64,000 nucleotides of DNA, taken from positions 1 through 64,000 of the forward strand of contig JAGCGA010000004.1 in NCBI GenBank assembly GCA_017649855.1. Direction: 5' to 3'. The DNA comes from Bacteroidales bacterium (GTDB taxonomy: Bacteria > Bacteroidota > Bacteroidia > Bacteroidales > WCHB1-69). Positions 26,780 through 34,549 of this stretch are shown in pieces (within the stretch, counting starts at the first letter, position 1; each line of letters opens with the position of its first letter). The notes under the pieces were generated by a model. It did no database searches. It worked only from the letters and a program-made list of their open reading frames with translations, and had not been told where the DNA came from. Both the position numbers and the translations under genes were made by a program.

Positions 26780-28237
26780 ATGCATCACCCCCACAGCACA
26801 TATCGCATCTGGACCCTCGCACTATGTATCCTGCTCGCGCAGAGCGCTTTCTGTCAGCAGGTCACCATCAGCGGCGAAGCACCCTTTGCGCCCAACGAGG
26901 AAATTCGCGTGCTGTTGTTCCACGACCTGATCCAGAACACCCCCGAGGTGGCCGCCACCGCCAAGATCGACAAACACGGGCATTTCTCCCTATCCTGCAA
27001 ACTCCAGCAGATCACACTTGCCCAGCTGGTCATCCGCACCACCAAAGCCGAGATGTACCTCGTACCCAATGTGGACTACCAGTTGGAAATCGAGACGGAC
27101 ACGGTGCTCTTCAACATGCTGAATCCGGAAACGTACGGAGGCTACCTCCTCATCCGCAACCCCAAGGCAGACACCAACGACCTGAACTACAAGATCAACC
27201 GCTTCGACCACTACTTCGGACGGGCCTTCGACTATTACGGATTCCGGATAACCTACGACAAGGACATCACCCTCTTCGACACCCTCTCCGATCTGCTGAA
27301 GAGTCATTTTGACATCCGCTACGAGCCAGACAACTTCTATCTTTCCCACCTCTACTACTCTTACGGCATGCTGGAGAAGCTCTGTTTCCCCAATGACCGT
27401 ACCCGCATCTACCAAAACTACTTCAACAACGACCGTATTCTCTACAACAATCCGGCCTACATGGCGCTCTTCACCAACTACTACACCGGCTATCTCTACA
27501 ACTCCAAATATATCACCAAAGACCTGCTCTCCACCACCATCAACGAGGACCCCGACTATCTGACCCTTTTCAATGAGGTGGGCCGCGACCCGTTGCTTGT
27601 GAACGAGCGCATCCGCGAGCTGGTCATCATCCAGAACCTGAACGAGCTGTACGACAGTCCCGAGTTCGACCGCGGGAATATCATCAAGCTACTGCAATAC
27701 CTCGACCAGATCTCCCATTTCCCGGAACACAAGATCTATATCCGTCACGCCTTAGAGCGCATGACCCAGCCCAACGCCACCATCCGGGAGGTCACTTTCA
27801 CCAACGCCAAAGGGCGCAAAGAGAACATTAAACATCTGGGGGACAAGCCCATCTATGTACAGTTTTTCAGCGCCGACTGTCTGGACTGCATCCGCGAAAT
27901 GGCCATCATGCAAGAATTGTACAAGAAATATAACGACCACATCCAGTTTCTCAGCATCTGCACCGATGCCAAAGAGAGTTTTTACCAGCGTTTCATGAAA
28001 GACTATGGCGGCCTATTTGAATGGCCGATATGGTTTGTGAATGGACAATACGACTGGCTGATGGAGAATGAGGTCGTCACCCTGCCCGACTATTTGCTGT
28101 TAGACAAAGACGGCAACGTGACCTTGCGCAGGGCACCGGAGCCTGAGAAGGGACTGATGGAGTACCTTTGGTATCATTTCACTCCAGAAGAGGAACAAGA
28201 ATCCAATCCATTATTCATCCGAAATAAAAACGAATAA
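26780..28237 (+). CDS. Exported thioredoxin-fold protein (TlpA-like, CLDC)
   Basis: A 485-residue exported protein with a signal peptide ending FCQ (about residue 26). Residues about 27-125 form a beta-rich DUF4369-like domain, followed by a helical region to about 330. The C-terminal thioredoxin-like domain has the redox motif CLDC (Cys367, Cys370) and a cis-Pro loop VTLPDYLLLD. It starts 3 bases after coaD and leads a block of envelope proteins. It probably acts as a periplasmic thiol-disulfide protein; partner unknown. Confidence 0.78.
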   Translation: MHHPHSTYRIWTLALCILLAQSAFCQQVTISGEAPFAPNEEIRVLLFHDLIQNTPEVAATAKIDKHGHFSLSCKLQQITLAQLVIRTTKAEMYLVPNVDYQLEIETDTVLFNMLNPETYGGYLLIRNPKADTNDLNYKINRFDHYFGRAFDYYGFRITYDKDITLFDTLSDLLKSHFDIRYEPDNFYLSHLYYSYGMLEKLCFPNDRTRIYQNYFNNDRILYNNPAYMALFTNYYTGYLYNSKYITKDLLSTTINEDPDYLTLFNEVGRDPLLVNERIRELVIIQNLNELYDSPEFDRGNIIKLLQYLDQISHFPEHKIYIRHALERMTQPNATIREVTFTNAKGRKENIKHLGDKPIYVQFFSADCLDCIREMAIMQELYKKYNDHIQFLSICTDAKESFYQRFMKDYGGLFEWPIWFVNGQYDWLMENEVVTLPDYLLLDKDGNVTLRRAPEPEKGLMEYLWYHFTPEEEQESNPLFIRNKNE

Positions 28238-28248
28238 AATACCCAAAG

Positions 28249-28767
28249 ATGAAAAAGATCATGTTTATTGCCGCCGCACTGCTTTTCAGTGCCACCTTAT
28301 GGGCTCAGGAGCCTATGATGGAAAAAAACCTGGCCAAGCTGCCGGCCGTCACCATCCAGACCCTGGACGGCCAAGCCTTCAACACCCAAGATATCCAGAA
28401 CGATGGCAAGCCCATCATTGTCAGCTTGTGGGCCACCTGGTGTCGCCCCTGCATAGCAGAGCTGATGGCCATCGCCGACGAGTACGAAGACTGGGTGGAA
28501 GAGACGGGTGTCAAGTTGTATGCCGTCTCCATTGACGATGCGAAGACCTCCGCCCGCGTGGCGCCCTTCGTCAACGGCAAAGGATGGGAATATACGGTCC
28601 TGTTGGATGTCAACTCTGACTTCAAGCGGGCGATGAACGTCAACGACGTGCCCTTCATGTGCATTCTCAACGGCAACGGCGAGATCGTGTGGGAGCACAC
28701 CTCCTACGCCCCCGGCTCTGAAGAGGAAGTGTATGAGATCCTTAAACAGTTATCCAAGAAACAATAG
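28249..28767 (+). CDS. TlpA-family thiol-disulfide protein
   Basis: A 172-residue periplasmic thioredoxin-fold protein. A signal peptide ends LWAQ (residue 20). The redox motif WCRPC holds Cys65 and Cys68, and the cis-Pro loop is NDVPFMCILNGNGEI. The size and motifs fit TlpA/ResA-type reductases. It lies 11 bases after another thioredoxin-fold gene and 8 bases before a DUF6029 gene, so the three probably act together. Confidence 0.9.
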   Translation: MKKIMFIAAALLFSATLWAQEPMMEKNLAKLPAVTIQTLDGQAFNTQDIQNDGKPIIVSLWATWCRPCIAELMAIADEYEDWVEETGVKLYAVSIDDAKTSARVAPFVNGKGWEYTVLLDVNSDFKRAMNVNDVPFMCILNGNGEIVWEHTSYAPGSEEEVYEILKQLSKKQ

Positions 28768-28775
28768 CAGAGCGT

Positions 28776-30497
28776 ATGAAGAGATTATTACAGCTTATCA
28801 TGATCACTGTCCTGGTGGCGGCCTGCTGGCCGACACAGGCACAGCACCAGTTAGGAAGTAGCCGCATCAGCGGCGACTTCGGTTTTAATGGCATGTATTA
28901 CATCCCCGACTCGCTCATCGGCGCCGATGCAGTGGACTCCAAAGTGCGCGCCAACGCCTTCCTGAACCTCCTCTACTCCAATGGCGGCTTCTCCGCAGGC
29001 ATGCGCTACGAGTTCTATCAATTCCCCCTGATCGACTTTGAGAAGCTCAACTACAAGGGACAAGGCATCCGCTATTTCTTCGCCGACTACAAGAACGATT
29101 TCATCCAAGTCACGGCGGGCAACTTCTACGAGCAGTTCGGCAACGGACTCTCCCTGCGCGCCTATGAAGAGCGGCAGTTGGGCATTGACAACAGCCTGTT
29201 GGGTGCCCGCATCAAGGTCACCCCCTACAAAGGCATCTGCCTGACAGGCGTGTGGGGCGTCGAGCGCCTCAACTTTGACTCATACGTGGGTCGCAAAGAC
29301 TTCGTGCGTGGCGTGGACGGCGACTTTAACTTCGGAGAGATCTTCCCCAAGATTACTGAGAAGGGCTTCATCCTCCATGTCGGAGGCAGCTTCGTCAGCA
29401 AGTTCGACAAAGCTGATGACGATGTGTACATCACCGTCTATCCCGAACCGGACGTGAACACCTCCGCCGTCATCGCCAAAGACAAGCTTCCGCAGAACAC
29501 CCCTGTCTGGGCCGCCCGCGCCAGCTTCGGCTACAAAGGCTTCCGCCTCGACGGTGAGTTCGCCCAGAAGATGCAGGACCCCAACGTCACCAACGACTTC
29601 ATCTACCGCAAAGGCAACGCCCTCTTCCTGTCGGCGACCTACTCCATGAAAGGCTTCGGCGTGGCCGCCTCCTTCATCCGCGCCGACAACATGGACTTCC
29701 GTTCCCAACGTATGATGAAGACCAATTCCCTGCTTTTTATCAACAACATACCCGCCATCAACCGGCAGTATTCCTACCAGCTTCTGGCAAACTACAGCTA
29801 CGCCTCCCAGCCTAACAGCCAGATTGGCGTGCAACTGCAGGTCAACTACCAGATTCCCAAGAAGAGCAAGATCGGAGGCAAATACGGCACCGACCTCACC
29901 TTCAACTTCTCCCGCTTCCATAATATCGACAAGGTATGGACTCCAGAGGCTTTAGCCATCGGCACCATGAGCGGCACCGACGGCTACACCTCCAACTTCT
30001 TCAAGTTCGGTCCCGACCTGTTGTATCAGGACATCGGCTTTGAAGTCCACCGCCGTCTGACCAAGAAATGGGAGCTGACCCTGGCCTACAACTACATCAC
30101 CTACAACCTGGAGTTGTTGAAAGGTCATGAGGGCATCATGAGAGGCCACCTGGTGGCTGCCGACGTGCTCTGGAAAGTCGCCCCGAAGCACTCCTTGCGT
30201 CTGGAGGCCCAGCATTTCTACACGAAAGACGACGACGGCAGTTCCATTTTTGGATTGCTGGAGTACTCCATCAGCCCGCACTGGTTCTTTTCTGTGAGCG
30301 ATGAGTGGAACTACGGCAACCCTGACAAAGCCCATAAGCTGCATTATTACAACATTGCCGCCGCCTATGTATGGCGTACCACCCGCATCGCCCTCAACTT
30401 CGGCAAGACCAAAGAGGGTATCCTCTGCATCGGCGGTGTATGCCGCGCCGTGCCCGCCTCTTACGGCGTAGGCTTGTCTGTCACCACCTCTTTTTAA
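28776..30497 (+). CDS. DUF6029-family outer-membrane protein
   Basis: A 573-residue predicted outer-membrane beta-barrel. The signal peptide ends TQAQ (about residue 23). Alternating strands run to the C-terminus, which ends GVGLSVTTSF with the final Phe typical of barrels. Segments such as GMRYEFYQFPLIDFEK, YKGQGIRYFFADY and GNFYEQFGNGLSLRAYEERQLG fit the DUF6029 family of unknown function. It sits between a TlpA protein and an Omp28 lipoprotein. Confidence 0.78.
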   Translation: MKRLLQLIMITVLVAACWPTQAQHQLGSSRISGDFGFNGMYYIPDSLIGADAVDSKVRANAFLNLLYSNGGFSAGMRYEFYQFPLIDFEKLNYKGQGIRYFFADYKNDFIQVTAGNFYEQFGNGLSLRAYEERQLGIDNSLLGARIKVTPYKGICLTGVWGVERLNFDSYVGRKDFVRGVDGDFNFGEIFPKITEKGFILHVGGSFVSKFDKADDDVYITVYPEPDVNTSAVIAKDKLPQNTPVWAARASFGYKGFRLDGEFAQKMQDPNVTNDFIYRKGNALFLSATYSMKGFGVAASFIRADNMDFRSQRMMKTNSLLFINNIPAINRQYSYQLLANYSYASQPNSQIGVQLQVNYQIPKKSKIGGKYGTDLTFNFSRFHNIDKVWTPEALAIGTMSGTDGYTSNFFKFGPDLLYQDIGFEVHRRLTKKWELTLAYNYITYNLELLKGHEGIMRGHLVAADVLWKVAPKHSLRLEAQHFYTKDDDGSSIFGLLEYSISPHWFFSVSDEWNYGNPDKAHKLHYYNIAAAYVWRTTRIALNFGKTKEGILCIGGVCRAVPASYGVGLSVTTSF

Positions 30498-30515
30498 CCC
30501 ATTATCTCAAGCAAC

Positions 30516-31367
30516 ATGAAAAAGATCATTTTCCCTATCATAATCCTCAGCATGATTCTGCTCTCCACCTCTTGTGACCGTGTGGAGGGGCCCTATGTCG
30601 TCATCAACGACCAGGAGGGTGTAACCGTTGACTTCCCCGATTTGGATCCTGCCTCGGTTTACCGCAAGGTTCTCATCGAAGAGTACACCGGACACAGATG
30701 TCCGAACTGCCCCACGGGGCACGAGAAGTTGGAAGAACTTGTCACGCGTTTCGGCGACACGCTGATTCCGGTCTGCATCCATGCCACCTCCTTAGCTGCA
30801 CCCACTGCGGAGTTTCCCGACGATCTCCGAGCCGAGGCAGGCTTGGAGTTGGCCACCGACTGGCAGATTGACGGCATCCCCGCCGGCGTCATCAACCGCG
30901 CCGATGAGCCCATGGGCAGCATTCCCGCCCGCTGGCTCTCCAAGGTCAACGCCGTGGACCGCACCGACATCCCCGCGGCCATCCAACTCATCAACCAATT
31001 TGGAGTGACCGGAGCGGGCATCCTGAAAGCCAACGTGAAGGTGACCCTGCTGAAACCCTACAACGGACAACTCCGACTCTCCCTCTTCTTGGTAGAAGAC
31101 GGCATCGTGAGTCCTCAGCTCGACGGGACGGAAGTGTTGGAAGACTACGTGCACAACCATGTTCTCCGCTCCGCCCTCAATGGCACCTATGGTATCAAGC
31201 TGACTGATGCGACCCCTGAGAACGGTCTGGACACCTACCTGCTCGCCAGCTCCATCTCTTTTGCCGGCACCAGCTGGAATCCGGCACACTGTTCCGTGGT
31301 TGCCATCCTTTACGACAAAGAGAACTACGACGTATTGCAAGTGGAACGTTGCCCCGTCACGAGATAA
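30516..31367 (+). CDS. Omp28-related lipoprotein with thioredoxin-like motif
   Basis: A 283-residue lipoprotein (lipobox LSTSC, Cys20). The segment EEYTGHRCPNCPTGHE (Cys62, Cys65) is the Omp28 hallmark, a CPNC thioredoxin-type motif. The C-terminal half is beta-rich (NHVLRSALNGTYG). Omp28 proteins are outer-membrane lipoproteins of uncertain role. It ends an operon with two thioredoxin-fold proteins and DUF6029. Confidence 0.85.
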   Translation: MKKIIFPIIILSMILLSTSCDRVEGPYVVINDQEGVTVDFPDLDPASVYRKVLIEEYTGHRCPNCPTGHEKLEELVTRFGDTLIPVCIHATSLAAPTAEFPDDLRAEAGLELATDWQIDGIPAGVINRADEPMGSIPARWLSKVNAVDRTDIPAAIQLINQFGVTGAGILKANVKVTLLKPYNGQLRLSLFLVEDGIVSPQLDGTEVLEDYVHNHVLRSALNGTYGIKLTDATPENGLDTYLLASSISFAGTSWNPAHCSVVAILYDKENYDVLQVERCPVTR

Positions 31368-31370
31368 AGT

Positions 31371-31415
31371 TGTCAGTTAGGAGTTACAAGGCTAACAGCC
31401 AACAGCCAATAGCTA
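31371..31415. repeat. Intergenic GTTGTCAGTT/TTAGCC repeat
   Basis: GTTGTCAGTTAGGAGTTA matches 51-68 with two differences, followed by GGCTAACAGCCAACAGCC, an inverted relative of the TTAGCCATT repeats at 61-100 and 2865-2907. No clear TAnnTTTG box is seen between here and the next gene. Confidence 0.55.
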
Positions 31416-31455
31416 AAGTTCAAAGTCAAGGTCTATTTAAACAACACCCATTATC

Positions 31456-32370
31456 ATGAAAATAGTTTCCGTCGAGCCCATCGGCATCAGCGAAGAGCGG
31501 GCCGCCAACATTGCTCACGAATTGGCCGCCAAAGGCCACGAGTTCATCTGCTACCGCGACCGCAAAGAGGATGCCGCCACCCTCATCGAGCGAATGAAAG
31601 ATGCAGATGAGGTTATTGTTTCCAACATCAAAATCGGCAGCGACATCCTGTCCCAATGCCCCAAATTGAAGAAACTCAATGTTGCCTTCACGGGGTTGGA
31701 CCATATCGACCTGGCCTATTGCCATGAGCACGGCATCGAGGTCGTGAATGCCTCGGGCTATGCCACGGAGGGTGTCGCCGAGCTAGCCATCGGGCTGATG
31801 CTGGATGTCTATCGACGCATCACGGCTTTGGATGCCGACACGCGCAAGGGAGGCACGCGCAACAACTTCTTAGGCCACGAGCTGCGTGGCAAGCGCGTGG
31901 GCATCGTGGGCACCGGCGCCATCGGCATTCGCACCGCCCGACTGCTGCAGTGCTTCGGCTGCAAGGTCATCGCCTATAGCCGCAGCCAACGGCAGGAGGT
32001 GCTCGACATGGGCATCCCTGACGTCTCCCTGGAACAGCTGATGCAGGAGGCCGACATCATCAGCCTGCACACCCCGCTGACCGCCGAGACACATCATCTC
32101 ATCAGCCGAGAGCTTTTGGCATTGTGCAAGCCCACGGCCATCCTCATCAACACGGCCCGTGGCAATGTGGTCGATATTGACGCTTTGGCGGAGGCCCTGA
32201 CGGAAGGACGACTCGCCGGCGCAGGCATCGACGTGTTCGAGAAAGAACCGCCCTTGGCCACTGACCACCCGCTATTAAGGGCACCCAACTGCGTGGTGGC
32301 GCCCCATGTGGGCTATGCCACCCGCGAGGCATTCGACGACCGCATCGACATCGTTCTCAGCCATATCTAA
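31456..32370 (+). CDS. D-isomer-specific 2-hydroxyacid dehydrogenase
   Basis: A 304-residue cytoplasmic NAD-dependent oxidoreductase. The Rossmann motif is GIVGTGAIGIRTARLL near residue 151. Catalytic residues are Arg in NTARGNVVD, Glu in DVFEKEPP and His in VAPHVGYAT. It reduces a 2-keto acid or oxidises a D-2-hydroxyacid; which one is not readable. An AtoE-type carrier follows after 15 bases, which suggests handling of short organic acids. Confidence 0.88.
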   Translation: MKIVSVEPIGISEERAANIAHELAAKGHEFICYRDRKEDAATLIERMKDADEVIVSNIKIGSDILSQCPKLKKLNVAFTGLDHIDLAYCHEHGIEVVNASGYATEGVAELAIGLMLDVYRRITALDADTRKGGTRNNFLGHELRGKRVGIVGTGAIGIRTARLLQCFGCKVIAYSRSQRQEVLDMGIPDVSLEQLMQEADIISLHTPLTAETHHLISRELLALCKPTAILINTARGNVVDIDALAEALTEGRLAGAGIDVFEKEPPLATDHPLLRAPNCVVAPHVGYATREAFDDRIDIVLSHI

Positions 32371-32385
32371 AAACGACCCCTCTCT

Positions 32386-33735
32386 ATGTTCCGCCGCATC
32401 ATCAACTTCTGCGTTAAGGTTGTTCAACGATATCTACCCGAGCCTTTTATCTTTGCCATCATCTTAACCTTCATCGCCGCCTTGTTGGCGATGCCCATCT
32501 GTCACCAGACCCCTTTGGAGGTGGTAGAGCATTGGGGCAATGGCGTCTGGGGACTCTTGGCCTTTGCCATGCAGATGGCCTTGGTGCTGGTGTGCGGCTC
32601 CGCCCTGGCCTCCGCGCCGGTCATCCATAGAGGCATCAGCGCCATGGCCTCGACGCCCAAGACGCCAGGGGGTGCCATCGCGCTCGTGACCGCTGTATCT
32701 GCCATCGCCTGCTGGCTCAACTGGGGTTTCGGCCTCATCATCGGAGCCCTCTTCGCGAGGGAGATCGCGCGCAAGTTGCAGGGCGTGGACTATCGGCTGC
32801 TCATCGCCTCCGCCTACAGCGGCTTTGTGGTGTGGCACGCCGGCCTCTCCGGCTCCATCCCCCTCACCATGGCCACGCCCGGGGAGGCTCTATCCAAAGC
32901 CACCAACGGCATCCTGACGGAGCCCGTGCCCGTATCCAACACCATCCTCGACTGGCACAACCTGGTCATGGTCGTCCTCGTCATCGTGGCCCTGGTCGTC
33001 GTCAACACGCTGATGCACCCTAAAAAGGACATCTGCACAGTGGACCCCCAGCTGCTGAAAGAAGAGCCCGCACCGGAAGAGGCCAAGACAGGGACTCCTG
33101 CCGAGAAGCTGGAGCACAGCCGGCTGTTGAGCATCCTGCTGGCAGCCGTCGGACTGGGCTACGTTGTCCTCAAGTTGTTCTTTTTGCACGGCAGCTTCGA
33201 CTTGGGGATCGTCATCATGCTATTTCTGTTCTTGGGCATCATCTTGCATGGCACGCCGTTGGCCTACGTGAGGGCTTTCAACAAAGCGGCCACGGGTGCT
33301 GCTGGCATCATGTTGCAGTTCCCCTTCTACGCGGGCATCATGGGCATCATCACAGGTGTGGGAGCCTCAGGCATCTGTTTCGGGACCGTCATCAGCAATG
33401 CCTGCATCAGCATCAGCTCACCGGTCACTTACCCGTTGCTCACCTTCCTGTGTGCAGCGGTGCTCAACATGTTCGTGCCCTCGGGCGGCGGCCACTGGGC
33501 CATCCAGGCGCCCATCATGTTCGCGGCGGGCGCCGACCTTGGCGTGGACCCGGGCCTCACCGGCATCGCTATCGCCTGGGGTGACGCCTGGACCAACCTC
33601 ATCCAGCCCTTCTGGGCCATCCCGGCCCTCGCCATCGCCAGGCTGAACGCGAAGGACATCATGGGGTTCTGCATCATCGACCTGCTCATCACGGGACTCA
33701 TCATCAGCGGCGGATTGGTGCTGTGGGCGCTATGA
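32386..33735 (+). CDS. Short-chain fatty acid transporter (AtoE family)
   Basis: A 449-residue inner-membrane protein with about 12 hydrophobic segments. The family pattern is clear from MFRRIINFCVKVVQRYLPEP, NWGFGLIIGALFAREIARK and the C-terminal VPSGGGHWAIQAPIM ... AWGDAWTNLIQPFWAIPAL. E. coli AtoE takes up short-chain fatty acids, and length agrees. In a fermentative anaerobe it may also export them. It is coupled to a 2-hydroxyacid dehydrogenase. Confidence 0.9.
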   Translation: MFRRIINFCVKVVQRYLPEPFIFAIILTFIAALLAMPICHQTPLEVVEHWGNGVWGLLAFAMQMALVLVCGSALASAPVIHRGISAMASTPKTPGGAIALVTAVSAIACWLNWGFGLIIGALFAREIARKLQGVDYRLLIASAYSGFVVWHAGLSGSIPLTMATPGEALSKATNGILTEPVPVSNTILDWHNLVMVVLVIVALVVVNTLMHPKKDICTVDPQLLKEEPAPEEAKTGTPAEKLEHSRLLSILLAAVGLGYVVLKLFFLHGSFDLGIVIMLFLFLGIILHGTPLAYVRAFNKAATGAAGIMLQFPFYAGIMGIITGVGASGICFGTVISNACISISSPVTYPLLTFLCAAVLNMFVPSGGGHWAIQAPIMFAAGADLGVDPGLTGIAIAWGDAWTNLIQPFWAIPALAIARLNAKDIMGFCIIDLLITGLIISGGLVLWAL

Positions 33736-33740
33736 CAATG

Positions 33741-33815
33741 AACAAACAGATTTGCTCAGATCTAACGATCTTCGCTTATCGTGAGCTGCGTTAGCGGCGA
33801 ACAAATCCGTTTGTT
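33741..33815. repeat. Hairpin repeat copy 1
   Basis: A 75-bp unit that folds on itself: outer arms AACAAACAGATTTG and CAAATCCGTTTGTT pair with one mismatch, with inner arms CTAACG/CGTTAG and CGAT/ATCG. It follows the atoE-like stop by 5 bases and is followed by a T-run, so it may also act as a terminator. One of four copies between 33741 and 34458. Confidence 0.8.
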
Positions 33816-33823
33816 ATTTTTTC

Positions 33824-33898
33824 AACAATCAGATTTGCTCAGCTCTAACGATCATCGCTTATCGTGAGTCGCGTTAGCGGCGAACAAATCCGTTTGTA
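33824..33898. repeat. Hairpin repeat copy 2
   Basis: A close direct copy of 33741-33815 with the same nested arms and only scattered changes. It ends a few bases before the stop of the GxxExxY gene on the other strand. Confidence 0.8.
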
Positions 33899-33904
33899 AA
33901 TCTT

Positions 33905-34294
33905 TTATCCAACGACCCCGCCTTTCAAGTTGGTCAACCTCTCCCACTTCAACGACGATTCCCCAAAGTTCACCAGCAGGCCCACTTTCATTTTTGTTCC
34001 GTGTAGATAATTGATAACCTGTGCCTTGTTAGCATTCACAAGGCGTGCGATACTCTTCAACTCCACAATGATTTTGTCATAGCATATAAAATCAGCATAA
34101 TACTCTTTGTTGAGTTTGTATCCCTTATAATAAATGTCAATTCTAGCTTCCCGAAGATAGGGTATCCCCATCTGCTGAAATTCAATTTCAAGTGCTTCTT
34201 GATAAACAGCCTCCAAGAATCCATTACCAAGTTCATTGAAAACGTTCATACATGCAAGGAGTATTTTTCCAGTTTCGTATTTATATAAAATCAT
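33905..34294 (-). CDS. GxxExxY protein (PD-(D/E)XK-like)
   Basis: A 129-residue protein with the family signature G-x-x-E-x-x-Y at Gly25, Glu28, Tyr31 (GFLEAVY). A nuclease-like core follows: Asp68 in YADFI and Glu78-x-Lys80 in VELKS, which resembles a PD-(D/E)XK site. The function is not established. The gene is visibly AT-richer than its neighbours, has no clear TAnnTTTG box and is flanked by two hairpin repeats on each side. This suggests gain by transfer. Confidence 0.85.
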   Translation of the reverse strand: MILYKYETGKILLACMNVFNELGNGFLEAVYQEALEIEFQQMGIPYLREARIDIYYKGYKLNKEYYADFICYDKIIVELKSIARLVNANKAQVINYLHGTKMKVGLLVNFGESSLKWERLTNLKGGVVG

Positions 34295-34323
34295 AATTAA
34301 TAATTAATATTGTATTAAATAAT

Positions 34324-34386
34324 AAACAAACGAAGACATGGAGATATTATTGTGAGTCGCGTTAGCGGCGAACAAATCCGTTTGTT
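34324..34386. repeat. Hairpin repeat copy 3 (degenerate)
   Basis: The right half (GTGAGTCGCGTTAGCGG ... CGAACAAATCCGTTTGTT) is intact and matches copy 2. The left arm is reduced to AACAAACGA and the loop is diverged. It lies upstream of the GxxExxY gene. Confidence 0.7.
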
Positions 34387-34395
34387 ATTTTTTCC

Positions 34396-34458
34396 AACAA
34401 ACAGATTTGCTCAGATCTAACGATCGTCGCTTACCGAGAGCTGAACAAATCAGTTTGT
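34396..34458. repeat. Hairpin repeat copy 4 (internally deleted)
   Basis: The left part matches copy 1, but the internal CGTTAGCGGC block is missing. The outer arms AACAAACAGATTTG and CAAATCAGTTTGT still pair. It lies directly before the lpd promoter. Confidence 0.75.
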
Positions 34459-34483
34459 GCTTTTGCACTTGACAAAAATATTT

Positions 34484-34491
34484 TATCTTTG
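34484..34491 (+). promoter_or_regulatory. -7 promoter box for lpd
   Basis: TATCTTTG followed by CAC, with an upstream TTG (34470) at about the -33 distance. The ATG is 58 bases downstream. Confidence 0.65.
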
Positions 34492-34549
34492 CACTTTGTT
34501 TTATTCGCAAGTTACTCAACAAAAAAATCACTACAAAAACATACAAGAT

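Noticed and set aside
33741..34458. CRISPR-like array
   Set aside because: Only four copies, unequal spacing, a gene in the middle, self-complementary 75-bp units and no cas genes.
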